51,938 nt of DNA from Nostoc linckia FACHB-104 (GCF_014696615.1 NZ_JACJQJ010000059.1:1-51938); one strand, 5' to 3'. Shown: positions 8,406 to 17,551, numbered from the stretch's first letter. The notes: generated from the sequence alone by a model not told the origin. Program-made: numbers and translations.

Positions 8406-8593
8406 ATTTTTAGATATTTAAATTTTTAGGAAGATAAATAAATCTCCAGCCAAGCTATACAAAATCAGGTTTATAACTTTATCTGAACCAGATTAAAATA
8501 TAAAGTATTTGCATATTTTCCGTAAAATCGGCTGCACATAATGTAAATTTAAAATATAGATAATTAATGCCTAGCTATGTCAGGTTTATTCCT

Positions 8594-8710
8594 ATGTACA
8601 ATCAAGAAGAAAACTCCAAGCAACAATCAAACAAAAAAAATCAGTCTAACGAAAGCAGCAGCCGGAAACAACCGTTAAATAAAGGTATTCCCAAAAAAAG
8701 AGAACATTAA
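8594..8710 (+). CDS. Basic hydrophilic 38-residue mini-protein, unknown
   Basis: ATG at 8594, stop TAA at 8708. The product begins MYNQEENSKQQSNKKNQ and ends KKREH, with almost only Lys, Asn, Gln, Ser, Glu and no hydrophobic core. It resembles the 40-residue ORF 310 bases upstream in composition and in a Q-x(1,2)-LNK motif near the C-terminus. The ribosome binding site is weak (CAGG). Could be a paralogous mini-protein or chance; confidence is low. Confidence 0.35.
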   Translation: MYNQEENSKQQSNKKNQSNESSSRKQPLNKGIPKKREH

Positions 8711-8752
8711 TTTTGCATGAAACCAGTGAATATTTATAATTACACTATTTTA

Positions 8753-8780
8753 TAGAGACGTAAATTAAATTACGCCTCTA
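8753..8780. terminator. TAGAGACGTAA hairpin between convergent genes
   Basis: TAGAGACGTAA (8753-8763) faces TTACGCCTCTA (8770-8780) with one mismatch and a six-base loop. It lies between the 38-residue ORF and the end of zacK, where a bidirectional terminator is expected; there is no long T-run. Confidence 0.45.
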
Positions 8781-8851
8781 CATTAGTTATCAGGGTATAA
8801 TCACTTCACCGTCAGGAATGTAATTTTTACTTCTCAACATCCAAAGTAATC

Positions 8852-9931
8852 TTATTTATTTTTCACTTGACTTTTCGCCTGTTCTAAAGCTATTTCTTTA
8901 ATTGCCTGATAAGAATTCACATTGGCAGTTCCTTCAATAGCTTTCACGGCTAAATCTTGCACTTGTTTGAGAGCCGATTCTAGTTGTTTAGTCAGATTTT
9001 GTAAACGCGTATCTTGATTGCTAATAGTCTGTTCTAGAGATTGCAATCTCTGTTCATAAAAACGCTTCTGTCCTTCTACTTCCTTACTGTATAAATCTGA
9101 CTTTATTTTAGCTTGGTAATAGGCAATACCTTTACCTTCTTCTGTAGCTTTTTTAATAGCTGCTTCCTTATCTTTAGGGAATGCTTCTACTTTTACTTTT
9201 AACTCTTCAAACTGCTTTTCTTGTTCTGCGATCGCTTTTTCTCTCTCATTCCATTGTTTTTCTGTTTCTTGCTGAAATTCTTCTAGTTGTTGGTTTAATT
9301 CTTTTTGCTGCTGCTCATATTCATCTTTTTGCAATTTTCGCTGAAGTTCTAAATTATATTTGTATTCAGCTTCATCTCGTTGCCGCGTTTTTTTAAGATT
9401 TTCATCTCGCTCTTTAATTAATCTGTTACTATCATCCTGCTCTTTTAACCAAGATTTTCTCTGCTCATCTATTTCCTGTAATAATTCTTCTTTGCGCTCT
9501 GTAAACTCTTCTTGATAAGTCTTAGAATTATCCTCATAGCTGGTAATGAGAGTATCTAAGATATCTTCCGAAATTTCTAAATTATGTAATTGCTTCAGTT
9601 CTGCTACTTCTTTTTCTACAGCTTCTCTAATCTCTGCCAATTTTGAAGCTTGCGTAGTTAGCTGTTCTGATAATTCATTCGCTGCACTACCAAAGCCTAA
9701 CTGAATTTTAGCTAGGCTTTCAATTGTATAATTCATTCTTTGCTGAACAGTAGATGGCGCATTCATAGCAGGTTTTGGCTCCTCTTTTGGCTTTTCTTTA
9801 GTTACAGCTTGTGCTTCTTTTAAAGTTTGGGTAAGTTGTGATTTAACTGCTGCTGTTTCTTTGGCTAATTCTTCATAAGCTTGAAGAATTTCAGCTTTAG
9901 TATTTTTATCTGTTGGTTTTTTAGCTACCAC
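8852..9931 (-). CDS. zacK: Coiled-coil-rich filament protein, ZacK-like
   Basis: The 359-residue product is almost entirely heptad-patterned (about residues 60-335) and rich in Glu, Lys and Gln. It starts with GTG at 9931, supported by GGAGG six bases upstream. It is clearly paralogous to the next gene upstream: both contain F-P-x-x-x-E-x-A-x-K-K-A and end near ALKQxQDLAxxAxxG. In Anabaena sp. PCC 7120 the adjacent coiled-coil proteins ZicK and ZacK (Alr4504/Alr4505, as I recall) form interdependent heteropolymers that keep trichomes straight, and they lie beside sphR just as here. The name rests on that layout and protein type, not on an alignment. Confidence 0.7.
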   Translation of the reverse strand: MVAKKPTDKNTKAEILQAYEELAKETAAVKSQLTQTLKEAQAVTKEKPKEEPKPAMNAPSTVQQRMNYTIESLAKIQLGFGSAANELSEQLTTQASKLAEIREAVEKEVAELKQLHNLEISEDILDTLITSYEDNSKTYQEEFTERKEELLQEIDEQRKSWLKEQDDSNRLIKERDENLKKTRQRDEAEYKYNLELQRKLQKDEYEQQQKELNQQLEEFQQETEKQWNEREKAIAEQEKQFEELKVKVEAFPKDKEAAIKKATEEGKGIAYYQAKIKSDLYSKEVEGQKRFYEQRLQSLEQTISNQDTRLQNLTKQLESALKQVQDLAVKAIEGTANVNSYQAIKEIALEQAKSQVKNK

Positions 9932-9989
9932 AACAAACCTCCATCGAATCCAAATATAATTTTCATGGCTAACAACCGAAGATTAGTGA

Positions 9990-10973
9990 CTATTTAGTAT
10001 TGGAACCATCAAAAGCTCTCATTGCTAAATCTTGAGCTTGCTTTAATGCAGTTTGCAGTTGAGCAGAAATTCCTTCTATTTGCTCAGTTTGTTTCTTAAT
10101 TGTTTCTTCTAAAGATTGGATTTTTAATTCGTAACTCTGTTTACTAGATTCCCAATCTTTTTCAAATAAATCGGCTTCCACTTTAGCCTTTTGGCTAGTG
10201 TCTTTAATTGCTTCTTCCCTAGCTTTCTTAACTGCTTCTTCCAACTCGTTAGGAAATGCTGCAACTTTTTGCTGATATTCTGTAAACAAAGCTTGACGTT
10301 CGGTCAGAATTTTTTCCCGTTCAGCCCAATTTTTGTCTTTCTGCTGAGTAGATTCTTGAATTTCTCGTTCTAGTTTGCGCTTCTTCTCTTCATAAGCATC
10401 AGTAGTCAGTTTTCTAGTTGTTTCCAACTTATACTGATATTCTTCTGTTTCTGTTGCACGTTGTTTAGCTAATAACTCATTGTAAATTTCTAGTGCTTCT
10501 TCGTATTCAGATTGGTCTTTCTGCCACTCTTTACGCCTAATGGTAATTTCTTTTTCTAGTGCTTCTCTCTTACTGGTAATTTCTTGTTCTACTACTCTTA
10601 ATCTTTCTTGGTGTTCCTGAGTTAAAATATCTAAAGCATCCGCGACAATTCTAATTTGCTGAAGGTCTTTTAACTGCTGATTGGCAATTTCTATACCTCT
10701 ATTTAATTCATCTAATTTAGAATTCTCTTTGGCTAATTTTTCTGATAGTGCAATGACAATGCTGCCAAACTCTAATTGTAAATCAGCTAAACCTTTAACA
10801 ATACTATCAACAGTGTATGTAGAAGCAGTAGCCAGAATCTCTTGGTTTTTTACCTTTTCGGCTTCTTCTTGTTTCGTAGCTATTTTTAAGTCTAATTTTT
10901 TTCTTTCTGTAAGGATTTCTTGAAATGCTTGCACTATTTGTTGTTTGCTATCTTTGATTGCAACCGTAGCCAT
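9990..10973 (-). CDS. zicK: Coiled-coil-rich filament protein, ZicK-like
   Basis: A 327-residue, mostly coiled-coil protein (about residues 45-310). The ATG at 10973 is chosen because AAGGAG lies seven bases before it; the frame could extend 15 codons further but without a ribosome binding site. First gene of a two-gene unit with zacK (58-base gap), divergent from sphR. Shared blocks with ZacK include LQLEFGS/IQLGFGS near residue 65 and the QSLEETI/QSLEQTI region near residue 290. Expected role: cytoplasmic, intermediate-filament-like heteropolymer maintaining trichome shape. Assigned from gene order and protein character. Confidence 0.7.
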   Translation of the reverse strand: MATVAIKDSKQQIVQAFQEILTERKKLDLKIATKQEEAEKVKNQEILATASTYTVDSIVKGLADLQLEFGSIVIALSEKLAKENSKLDELNRGIEIANQQLKDLQQIRIVADALDILTQEHQERLRVVEQEITSKREALEKEITIRRKEWQKDQSEYEEALEIYNELLAKQRATETEEYQYKLETTRKLTTDAYEEKKRKLEREIQESTQQKDKNWAEREKILTERQALFTEYQQKVAAFPNELEEAVKKAREEAIKDTSQKAKVEADLFEKDWESSKQSYELKIQSLEETIKKQTEQIEGISAQLQTALKQAQDLAMRAFDGSNTK

Positions 10974-11173
10974 ACTCCAACTCCTTAAACAAGCAATAAT
11001 TTGTGTGTAGCCAGTCATACTCTGACTTACTCTATGCAGACATCAGAGTAGCCTAAAAATAGGGATTTTTCACCCAGTGTAAATGCTGAAAGAAGCATCA
11101 AAAGACACTTACCAATTCCCTAGTTCATCTGTAACAAGAGCTTTTGTTGTCTTAAGAGTAGAATTTTGAGTTC

Positions 11174-11203
11174 ATAGTACTTATGTACTATATATAATAG
11201 TAC
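11174..11203. promoter_or_regulatory. Three alternating ATAGTAC half-sites between zicK and sphR
   Basis: ATAGTAC (11174-11180), four bases, GTACTAT (11185-11191), five bases, ATAGTAC (11197-11203). Each neighbouring pair forms a perfect dyad, so the middle half-site is shared by two overlapping palindromes. It is about 200 bases before zicK and 250 before sphR in their shared upstream region, and contains TATAAT-like bases. Binding protein unknown; operator role is inference. Confidence 0.5.
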
Positions 11204-11450
11204 TGAAAAAAATCTGCTATTGTCAAGAAGTAAATGCAGGTATACAAAAATTTCAAGATATCAAGTTACTGCAAATACTCTTGTCAGCTTGTAGGCGCAG
11301 TGCTTTATAATATGTTGGTTTCTGTGATTTATGTTACGTTTTACAAACTAGGGCGCAATGCCTAGGCTGTAAATTCACGGAAACTTAATAATTAATTGAT
11401 TCAATCATCATCTTGATAGCTGCACAGACACAAAAATTTTGTGATATCTA

Positions 11451-12203
11451 ATGTACACTAGCGAATCTACCAAGTTTCCTGCCAAAGCGGATATAGGGCA
11501 AACAAGCCGCATTCTAGTAGTAGAAGATGAAGAATTAATCCGAGAAATGCTATTGGTAGCACTAGAGGGTGAAGGCTATGAAGTCGTAACTGCTACTGAT
11601 GGGCGATCGGCTGTGGAATATATCAAAAATTTTGAACCCAATTCTGGGGAGCTTTCCTTTGATTTGGTAATTCTAGATTTAATGCTGCCCCAAATCAATG
11701 GATTAGATATTTGCCGCTTGCTGCGTCATCAAGGAAACCCAGTACCGATTTTGATGCTGAGTGCCAAAGGTAGTGAAACTGACCGTGTTTTAGGGTTAGA
11801 AGTGGGAGCAGATGACTATCTGACCAAACCCTTTAGTATGCGGGAATTAGTCGCTCGCTGTCGCGCTTTACTACGTCGTCAACGCTTCAGTACTTTGCCG
11901 CAAATACCGATACTTAAGTACAAGGATGTAAGTTTAAATCCACAAGAGTGTCGAGTGCTGGTTAGGGGTCAAGAGGTGAGCCTATCACCAAAAGAGTTTC
12001 GTCTCCTAGAACTGTTTATGAGCTATGCTCGTCGGGTATGGTCGCGTGAACAGTTACTAGATCAGGTTTGGGGACCAGATTTTGTGGGTGATAGTAAGAC
12101 TGTAGATGTCCACATTCGATGGTTGCGGGAAAAATTAGAGTTAGACCCCAGTCGTCCTGAATACATTGTGACTGTGAGAGGTTTTGGCTATAGATTTGGA
12201 TAA
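11451..12203 (+). CDS. sphR: Response regulator SphR (PhoB-type, OmpR family)
   Basis: Transcriptional activator of the phosphate-starvation regulon. Receiver domain at about residues 19-135 with acidic pocket VVEDEE, phospho-acceptor Asp76 (VILDLMLP), conserved Ser (LMLSAKG) and Lys (DDYLTKPF). Winged-helix DNA-binding domain at about 150-250 (SLSPKEFRLLELF, KTVDVHIRWLREKLE, RGFGYRFG). It is followed 53 bases later by its sensor kinase gene and then phoU, which fixes the pathway. Confidence 0.92.
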   Translation: MYTSESTKFPAKADIGQTSRILVVEDEELIREMLLVALEGEGYEVVTATDGRSAVEYIKNFEPNSGELSFDLVILDLMLPQINGLDICRLLRHQGNPVPILMLSAKGSETDRVLGLEVGADDYLTKPFSMRELVARCRALLRRQRFSTLPQIPILKYKDVSLNPQECRVLVRGQEVSLSPKEFRLLELFMSYARRVWSREQLLDQVWGPDFVGDSKTVDVHIRWLREKLELDPSRPEYIVTVRGFGYRFG

Positions 12204-12256
12204 TTGGTCAGGATAGTTGTTAGTTTTTAGTTGTGATCAAGCAACTAATGACTTAA

Positions 12257-13588
12257 ATGTTTTTATTGGGATTTTCTCTGGGTTTAGCGGTAGGGATTGG
12301 ATTTTGGATTTGGCAACAGGTTCAACTGAACCGCTATTTAGAGCGAGTAGTTAAACCTTTCAATTCTCCTTCTTCCAAAGTAGCGCTGCCTTTAATTCCT
12401 CGCTTGCGGCAGGAAATTACAATGGTGAGGGAGCAGAGGCAAGATTTACAGCAATCCCTAGAAACTTATCAAGATTTGCTGGATTTTGCACCATTGGGAT
12501 ATTTGCAGGTGGATGAAGAAAATCAACTGCTGTGGTGCAATCAACAGGCTAGAGAAATATTATATTTGGAGCGTTGGCAACCGGGACAAGTGCGTTTGTT
12601 ACTAGAATTAGTACGTTCTTATGAACTTGACCGCTTAATTGAGCAAACTCGCGATTGTCAGCAACCAAGGGTAAAAGAGTGGGTGTTTCACCCCCCTTGT
12701 GAGAACCCGGCAGCAATGTTAGAAATAAAGTCTCTGGCTATCCGGGCATCTAGCTTTCCCTTATCTAAGGGACAAGTGGGAGTATTTTTAGAAAATCGCC
12801 AACCCCTGCTGGATATGAATCAAGTAAGAGATCGTTCTTTTTCGGATTTAGCTCACGAACTCAGAACACCGCTGACTTCGATTCGTCTAGTTGTAGAAAC
12901 TTTACAAAATCGCTTAGAACCACCATTAGATCGTTGGATTAACCGCCTGATGCAAGAAGTTGATCGGTTGATTAACTTGGTACAAGGTTGGCTAGAGCTA
13001 ACTCAAATGGAAACAGATCCCAGTATTCAGTTGCAGCCGGAAGCTGTAGAAGTGCGATCGCTCATTACATCTGTTTGGGAAACTTTAGAACCATTGGCAC
13101 AAAAGCAGCATCTTCATCTTAAATATTCTGGAGCAGAGAACCTCTGGATTAAAGCAGATCGCTCGCGCATATACCAAGTTTTTCTCAACTTGCTAGATAA
13201 CAGCATCAAATACAGTCCGCCTTGCACAACGATTGAAATCCAAGCTGAAATCCTGTCAGCTAAAGATAGTCTAAGCAAAAATTCTTCTGCTACAGCGTTA
13301 GAAATTAATATCATTGATTGCGGTGTTGGTTTTGCAGAAGTAGATTTACCCCATGTTTTTGAGCGTTTTTATCGAGGAGATCAATCACGATCTCGCGATC
13401 CCATACAAGAAAGTAATTCTAGAACGGCGATCGTTGGTAGTGGTTTGGGTTTAGCGATCGTACGACAAATTATCCTCGCTCACGGTGGTTCAATCAAAGC
13501 CATGAATCATCCGGAAACAGGCGGTGCGTGGATACAACTACACTTCCCTGAGATGATGGCAAATACGCCAAGCCAAGACTATAGTTAA
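12257..13588 (+). CDS. sphS: Sensor histidine kinase SphS (PhoR-type)
   Basis: Phosphate-limitation sensor that phosphorylates SphR. One N-terminal membrane helix (about residues 1-20), a PAS-like segment (about 65-190, LLDFAPLGYLQVDEENQLLWCNQQAR), a HisKA dimerisation domain with phospho-acceptor His200 (FSDLAHELRTPLTS), and an ATPase domain with N-box LLDNSIKYSPP, G1 DCGVGF, F-box FERFYRGD and G2 GSGLGLAIV. All catalytic boxes are intact. 443 residues is normal for the family. Confidence 0.92.
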   Translation: MFLLGFSLGLAVGIGFWIWQQVQLNRYLERVVKPFNSPSSKVALPLIPRLRQEITMVREQRQDLQQSLETYQDLLDFAPLGYLQVDEENQLLWCNQQAREILYLERWQPGQVRLLLELVRSYELDRLIEQTRDCQQPRVKEWVFHPPCENPAAMLEIKSLAIRASSFPLSKGQVGVFLENRQPLLDMNQVRDRSFSDLAHELRTPLTSIRLVVETLQNRLEPPLDRWINRLMQEVDRLINLVQGWLELTQMETDPSIQLQPEAVEVRSLITSVWETLEPLAQKQHLHLKYSGAENLWIKADRSRIYQVFLNLLDNSIKYSPPCTTIEIQAEILSAKDSLSKNSSATALEINIIDCGVGFAEVDLPHVFERFYRGDQSRSRDPIQESNSRTAIVGSGLGLAIVRQIILAHGGSIKAMNHPETGGAWIQLHFPEMMANTPSQDYS

Positions 13589-13618
13589 AAAAATATCTTC
13601 ACGTTTGAAAATACAAGT

Positions 13619-14287
13619 GTGAAAGCTATCGTTTATCCTCCCAATCCCGATCCAACCCAGCTAGCACGCGCCATTAGGCGTTTAGAGCGTGATGTATTAC
13701 GCATGGGTGCTTTAGTGGAACAATCGTTTCGTCTGAGCCACCAGGCATTATTTGCGCGCAATTTAACAGCAGCAGAGGAACTTCCTCAATTAGATAAAAA
13801 AATTGATCGCTTTTATAGACAAATAGAATCAGACTGTACAGCAATCATGACATTGCAAGCACCAACGGCCCAAGATTTGCGGCACTTGAGTGCTTTTATG
13901 CAGCTAGTGCGAGATTTAGAGCGGATTGGGGATTATGCTGAAGATCTAGCTGACATTGCCATTAAACTTTTTCCTTATCCACCTCATGCTTCTTTACCAG
14001 AGATTGCTGTCATGTCTCACCATGCTCAAGCTATGTTAGCAACTAGTTTGGTGGCTTTAGCCGATTTAGATGAAGCAGGTGGACGGAGTATCCAGCATTT
14101 AGATGATGCTGTTGATAATGCCTATGAACGCCTCTATAACACTTTAGCCTTCCAAAAGGATGTTCCTGGTGTAGTCGAACCCATTGTCCTTTTAGCTCTG
14201 GCAATTCGCTGTTTGGAACGTATGGCAGATCATGCTACTAACATTGGTCAACGAGTAGCATATATCGTTACGGGTCAACGCTATTAA
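13619..14287 (+). CDS. phoU: Phosphate signalling protein PhoU (SphU)
   Basis: Negative modulator linking phosphate transport to the sensor kinase. The 222-residue product starts with GTG at 13619 and is an all-helical two-repeat protein. Each PhoU repeat shows its metal-binding E-x-x-x-D signature: LERIGDYAEDLADIA at about 101-115 and LERMADHATNIGQRV near 199-213. It is 30 bases after sphS and closed by a strong terminator, giving a clean sphR-sphS-phoU operon. Confidence 0.92.
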   Translation: MKAIVYPPNPDPTQLARAIRRLERDVLRMGALVEQSFRLSHQALFARNLTAAEELPQLDKKIDRFYRQIESDCTAIMTLQAPTAQDLRHLSAFMQLVRDLERIGDYAEDLADIAIKLFPYPPHASLPEIAVMSHHAQAMLATSLVALADLDEAGGRSIQHLDDAVDNAYERLYNTLAFQKDVPGVVEPIVLLALAIRCLERMADHATNIGQRVAYIVTGQRY

Positions 14288-14306
14288 TTAGAACTACAAA
14301 ATAACT

Positions 14307-14355
14307 AAATTAGGGATTGGCAATTCATGTTACTTGCGAATCCCTAATTTTTTTT
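14307..14355 (+). terminator. Rho-independent terminator of the sphR-sphS-phoU operon
   Basis: AAATTAGGGATT (14307-14318) is perfectly complementary to AATCCCTAATTT (14339-14350), with GCAA/TTGC extending the stem inward and a T-run after it. Confidence 0.85.
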
Positions 14356-15079
14356 AGATGCATTATAGAGTTTCTACCCTGAAAATAGGGTTTAGAGTAA
14401 AAAGATTCTTATGTGTTTGTTTTGTAATATATTATACACGAGTTAAATCTAGTACTATATTACGCGCATTTTGGCAAAGCTAATAAAAAAATCAATTATC
14501 AAAGTTAGTTGGCCAACATAGATTTCACTAAAAGCTTACCTATTCTTAAACTTGTAACCTTAGAGTTAAGCAAAGATAGTAATAAATAGTTACATAAATA
14601 ACTCAGTGGTACTTTTGCTGTCATATATAAAAATTTTAGAAAACAGCAGCTATACAAAGTCAAGCTCAATCTTTATACACTAACAACATGTATAAATTTT
14701 TATATTCTATCAAGACTGCTGAATGAACTTCAAGGATTGATTTTTAGTTTTCTCTACAATGATTCTATTTAGTTTTATCTATATTCTGAATTAGTTAAGC
14801 GAATAGATTACTTGCAAGATGTATAAATTTCGCTCACCAAAAAGCACTAATATTAAATTAGGACAGGAAGTAAAAATATATCAATAGAAATAAATATCTA
14901 AATAATCATTTATTGTAATAGCTTATTGATTTTATTTTGAAAGTATCACACATATAACTCATTAAAAATAATGAGTTAGGTTGCCAAAAAATTAAATTAC
15001 TGCTTGGTTACCAACGATAAACATTATGTTGGCTAGGTTTCTATCAAGCACTCTTAACTGTAGCAAAACCACTTTCTGA
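14356..15079. other. AT-rich intergenic stretch before the Crp-family gene
   Basis: About 720 bases with no open frame that looks coding and no strong repeat. Very A+T-rich; it presumably contains the promoter of the Crp-family regulator, but I could not place one with confidence. Confidence 0.5.
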
Positions 15080-15688
15080 ATGTACACTAAAATTTCTGCC
15101 CTAGACTCTGCTATTACATCTCATAATTCCACTATCAATGAACAGTTAACCCAACGGCTATTTACTCGTCGGCAAGTTATTCCCCCACGTAATGAGGTTC
15201 TGTGGCGCATAGAACGTGGAGCAGTTCGGACTTTAACTTGGAGTGAAGACGGAACATTTATCACTTTGGGTTATTGGGGACCAGGTGATATAGTTGGTTA
15301 TCCTTTGTCTAAAGTGAAACCATACCAAATAGAATCTTTAACAAGTGTTGAACTAAGTGTAGTGCCGCCTCATGTTTGGTATCAAGATATTGATGCTTTA
15401 TTATCCCATATTCAACAAGCAGAAGAGCTATTAAGCATAGTACATCGTAAACCAATGTCATTGCGCTTATGGCAATTTTTAGTATGGCTAAGTGAAAAAT
15501 TTGGTTGTGATGTGGAACAAGGCAAACTGCTTGATATTAATGTGACTCATCAAGAAATTGCAGAAGTTCTAAATACAACAAGAGTAACTGTAACACGACT
15601 TCTACAACAATTTGAAGAAGAAGGAAAACTTTTGCGCCATAAGCGTCAAATCATTCTGCGATTGACGAATAAATTTATGAGAGAATAA
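15080..15688 (+). CDS. Crp/Fnr-family transcriptional regulator
   Basis: The 202-residue product has a cyclic-nucleotide-binding-like beta domain (about residues 25-105: LWRIERGAVRTLTWSEDGTFITLGYWGPGDIVG) and a C-terminal helix-turn-helix (about 150-200: VTHQEIAEVLNTTRVTVTRLLQQFEEEGKLL) closely resembling the NtcA/Crp recognition region. The cyclic-nucleotide-binding Arg/Ser pair is not obvious, so the ligand is unknown. It is not NtcA itself (different N-terminus). The porin gene 130 bases downstream is a possible target. Confidence 0.85.
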   Translation: MYTKISALDSAITSHNSTINEQLTQRLFTRRQVIPPRNEVLWRIERGAVRTLTWSEDGTFITLGYWGPGDIVGYPLSKVKPYQIESLTSVELSVVPPHVWYQDIDALLSHIQQAEELLSIVHRKPMSLRLWQFLVWLSEKFGCDVEQGKLLDINVTHQEIAEVLNTTRVTVTRLLQQFEEEGKLLRHKRQIILRLTNKFMRE

Positions 15689-15816
15689 GGTAAAATAATT
15701 TTGCTTGGTTTGATAAAATCAATGCTGAATTCATTAAGTAAATTCCCTAGTTATAAAAATTTTAGGGAGCTTTACTAGAAGCTAATTAGTTTTTAGGTGT
15801 GAGTGCAAGTAAAACA

Positions 15817-17412
15817 ATGACAAAAGCATTCTGGAGTCTTTTAAAGATTAGTCCATTGGTTATGGCGGCTACATTTGTAGCTGCTAACAGTACCTTGGCT
15901 GCTGAAATTAACGAACCTGTAAATGGTGTTGCTCAGATCTCCCAAGAGTCCAACAGCATGGGGCAAGTGACATCAGTTTCACAGTTTTCTGATGTACAAC
16001 CTACAGATTGGGCATTCCAAGCTTTACAATCTCTCGTTGAGCGCTATGGCTGTATTGCAGGTTATCCTAACGGCACTTATCGTGGTAACCGTGCTTTGAC
16101 TCGTTATGAATTCGCCGCAGGTTTGAACGCTTGTTTAGATCGGGTAAATGAGTTGATTGCTACAGCTACGGCTGACTTGGTAACTAAACAAGACTTAGCT
16201 ACTTTACAGCGCTTACAAGAAGAATTTTCTGCTGAATTAGCTACCTTACGTGGTCGTGTGGATTCTTTAGAAGCCCGGACTGCTGAACTAGAAGCTAATC
16301 AATTTTCCACAACAACTAAGCTAGTTGGGGAAGCAATTTTCAGCGTTTCTCAGCCTTTCGGTGATACAAGAGCTGACAATGGTAACCCCTTAAATGCCAA
16401 TACTGCTTTCTCTGACCGAGTACGGCTGAATTTATACAGCAGCTTCACTGGCAAAGATCAGTTACAAATCCGCTTACAAGGTCGCAACACTATATCTAAC
16501 CAGACTGTAACTGGTACCAACATGACCCGCTTAGGTTATGACGGTGGTACTAATAACAGTGTTGAAATTGATAAAATTAACTATGCTTTCAATCTCAGTG
16601 ATGCAGTACGGATCAAGGTTGATGCTACTGGTGCTGAATTGAATGAGAACGTTAATAATTTCAACCCTGACTTTGCTAGTTCTGGTAAAGGTGCTTTATC
16701 TCGTTATGGGCGTTTCAGCCCTATCTATCGCCAAGGCGGTGATGGCGCTGGTGTAACGGTTAATGTTAATCCTAAAGGGCCTTTGACTTTTAGTGCAGCT
16801 TACATATCTCAAACTCAAGGTACGATTGCGGCTAGTAATCCAGGTGATAACAGTGGATTATTTAATGGAAATAGCACCTTTTTTGGTCAAGTAGCTTTCA
16901 AGCCTAACCAAGCTTTGAATGTGGGCTTTAGTTATGCCCGTACTTATCAAAATACTCCCAACCTGTTCCAATCTACAGGTAGTGCCTTTGCTAATAATCC
17001 TTTTGCCGGTGCACGTACTGAAGCTAACCACTATGGTGTGCAAGCAACTTTCCAACTTAGCCCTCAATTAGCTTTGAGTGGTTGGGGCGGTTATACCACT
17101 GCTGATGCTGTAACTGGCCCCAGCAGAAGCGCAGATGTTTGGTATTGGGCAGCTTCCTTGGGTGTGAGAGACTTTGGTGCCAAAGGTAATGTTTTGGGCT
17201 TGATTTTTGGTCAACCACCTAAAGTAACTGGTGGTAGTGGCGGTATTGGTTCAGAACAAACTACCTCTTATCATTTAGAGGGTCTTTATAAGCTGAATGT
17301 ATCTGACAATATTCAAGTTACCCCAGGTTTGTTGGTAATCTTTAATCCAGAGAACAGAAATAATACAGATACCATCTACGTAGGCACTCTTCGTACTACC
17401 TTCTCGTTCTAA
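15817..17412 (+). CDS. SLH-domain OprB-type outer-membrane porin
   Basis: Cyanobacterial outer-membrane channel anchored to the cell wall through an SLH domain; this class has been linked to uptake of inorganic ions including iron. Signal peptide to about residue 30 (ending NSTLAAE), SLH domain at about 50-105 (FSDVQPTDWAFQALQSLVER, GYPNGTYRGNRALTRYEFA), a short coiled coil (about 110-160) and an OprB beta barrel to the end, finishing with aromatic Phe (TTFSF). The ATG at 15817 gives 531 residues; a GTG at 15799 would add six. Confidence 0.9.
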   Translation: MTKAFWSLLKISPLVMAATFVAANSTLAAEINEPVNGVAQISQESNSMGQVTSVSQFSDVQPTDWAFQALQSLVERYGCIAGYPNGTYRGNRALTRYEFAAGLNACLDRVNELIATATADLVTKQDLATLQRLQEEFSAELATLRGRVDSLEARTAELEANQFSTTTKLVGEAIFSVSQPFGDTRADNGNPLNANTAFSDRVRLNLYSSFTGKDQLQIRLQGRNTISNQTVTGTNMTRLGYDGGTNNSVEIDKINYAFNLSDAVRIKVDATGAELNENVNNFNPDFASSGKGALSRYGRFSPIYRQGGDGAGVTVNVNPKGPLTFSAAYISQTQGTIAASNPGDNSGLFNGNSTFFGQVAFKPNQALNVGFSYARTYQNTPNLFQSTGSAFANNPFAGARTEANHYGVQATFQLSPQLALSGWGGYTTADAVTGPSRSADVWYWAASLGVRDFGAKGNVLGLIFGQPPKVTGGSGGIGSEQTTSYHLEGLYKLNVSDNIQVTPGLLVIFNPENRNNTDTIYVGTLRTTFSF

Positions 17413-17481
17413 TTTTGGTAATTGGTTAGAAGTAAGCTGTAGGGTGGGCATCTAGCTCATCCTCAAAAAGATTACAAAAAT

Positions 17482-17522
17482 TTTTCTTTGTATTAAGCTG
17501 TCCCGGTTTAATACAAAGAAAA
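17482..17522 (+). terminator. 15-bp inverted repeat after the porin gene
   Basis: TTTTCTTTGTATTAA (17482-17496) faces TTAATACAAAGAAAA (17508-17522) with an 11-base loop. It is AT-rich and has no T-run. It may stabilise the porin mRNA 3' end or act with the next hairpin. Confidence 0.5.
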
Positions 17523-17551
17523 TCATTAACCAAGTAAGTATAAAAACTTAT

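Noticed and set aside
16858-17067. Antisense frames inside the porin, RtcB, exoprotein and other genes
   Set aside because: They lie wholly within genes with clear families on the other strand and show no independent features.
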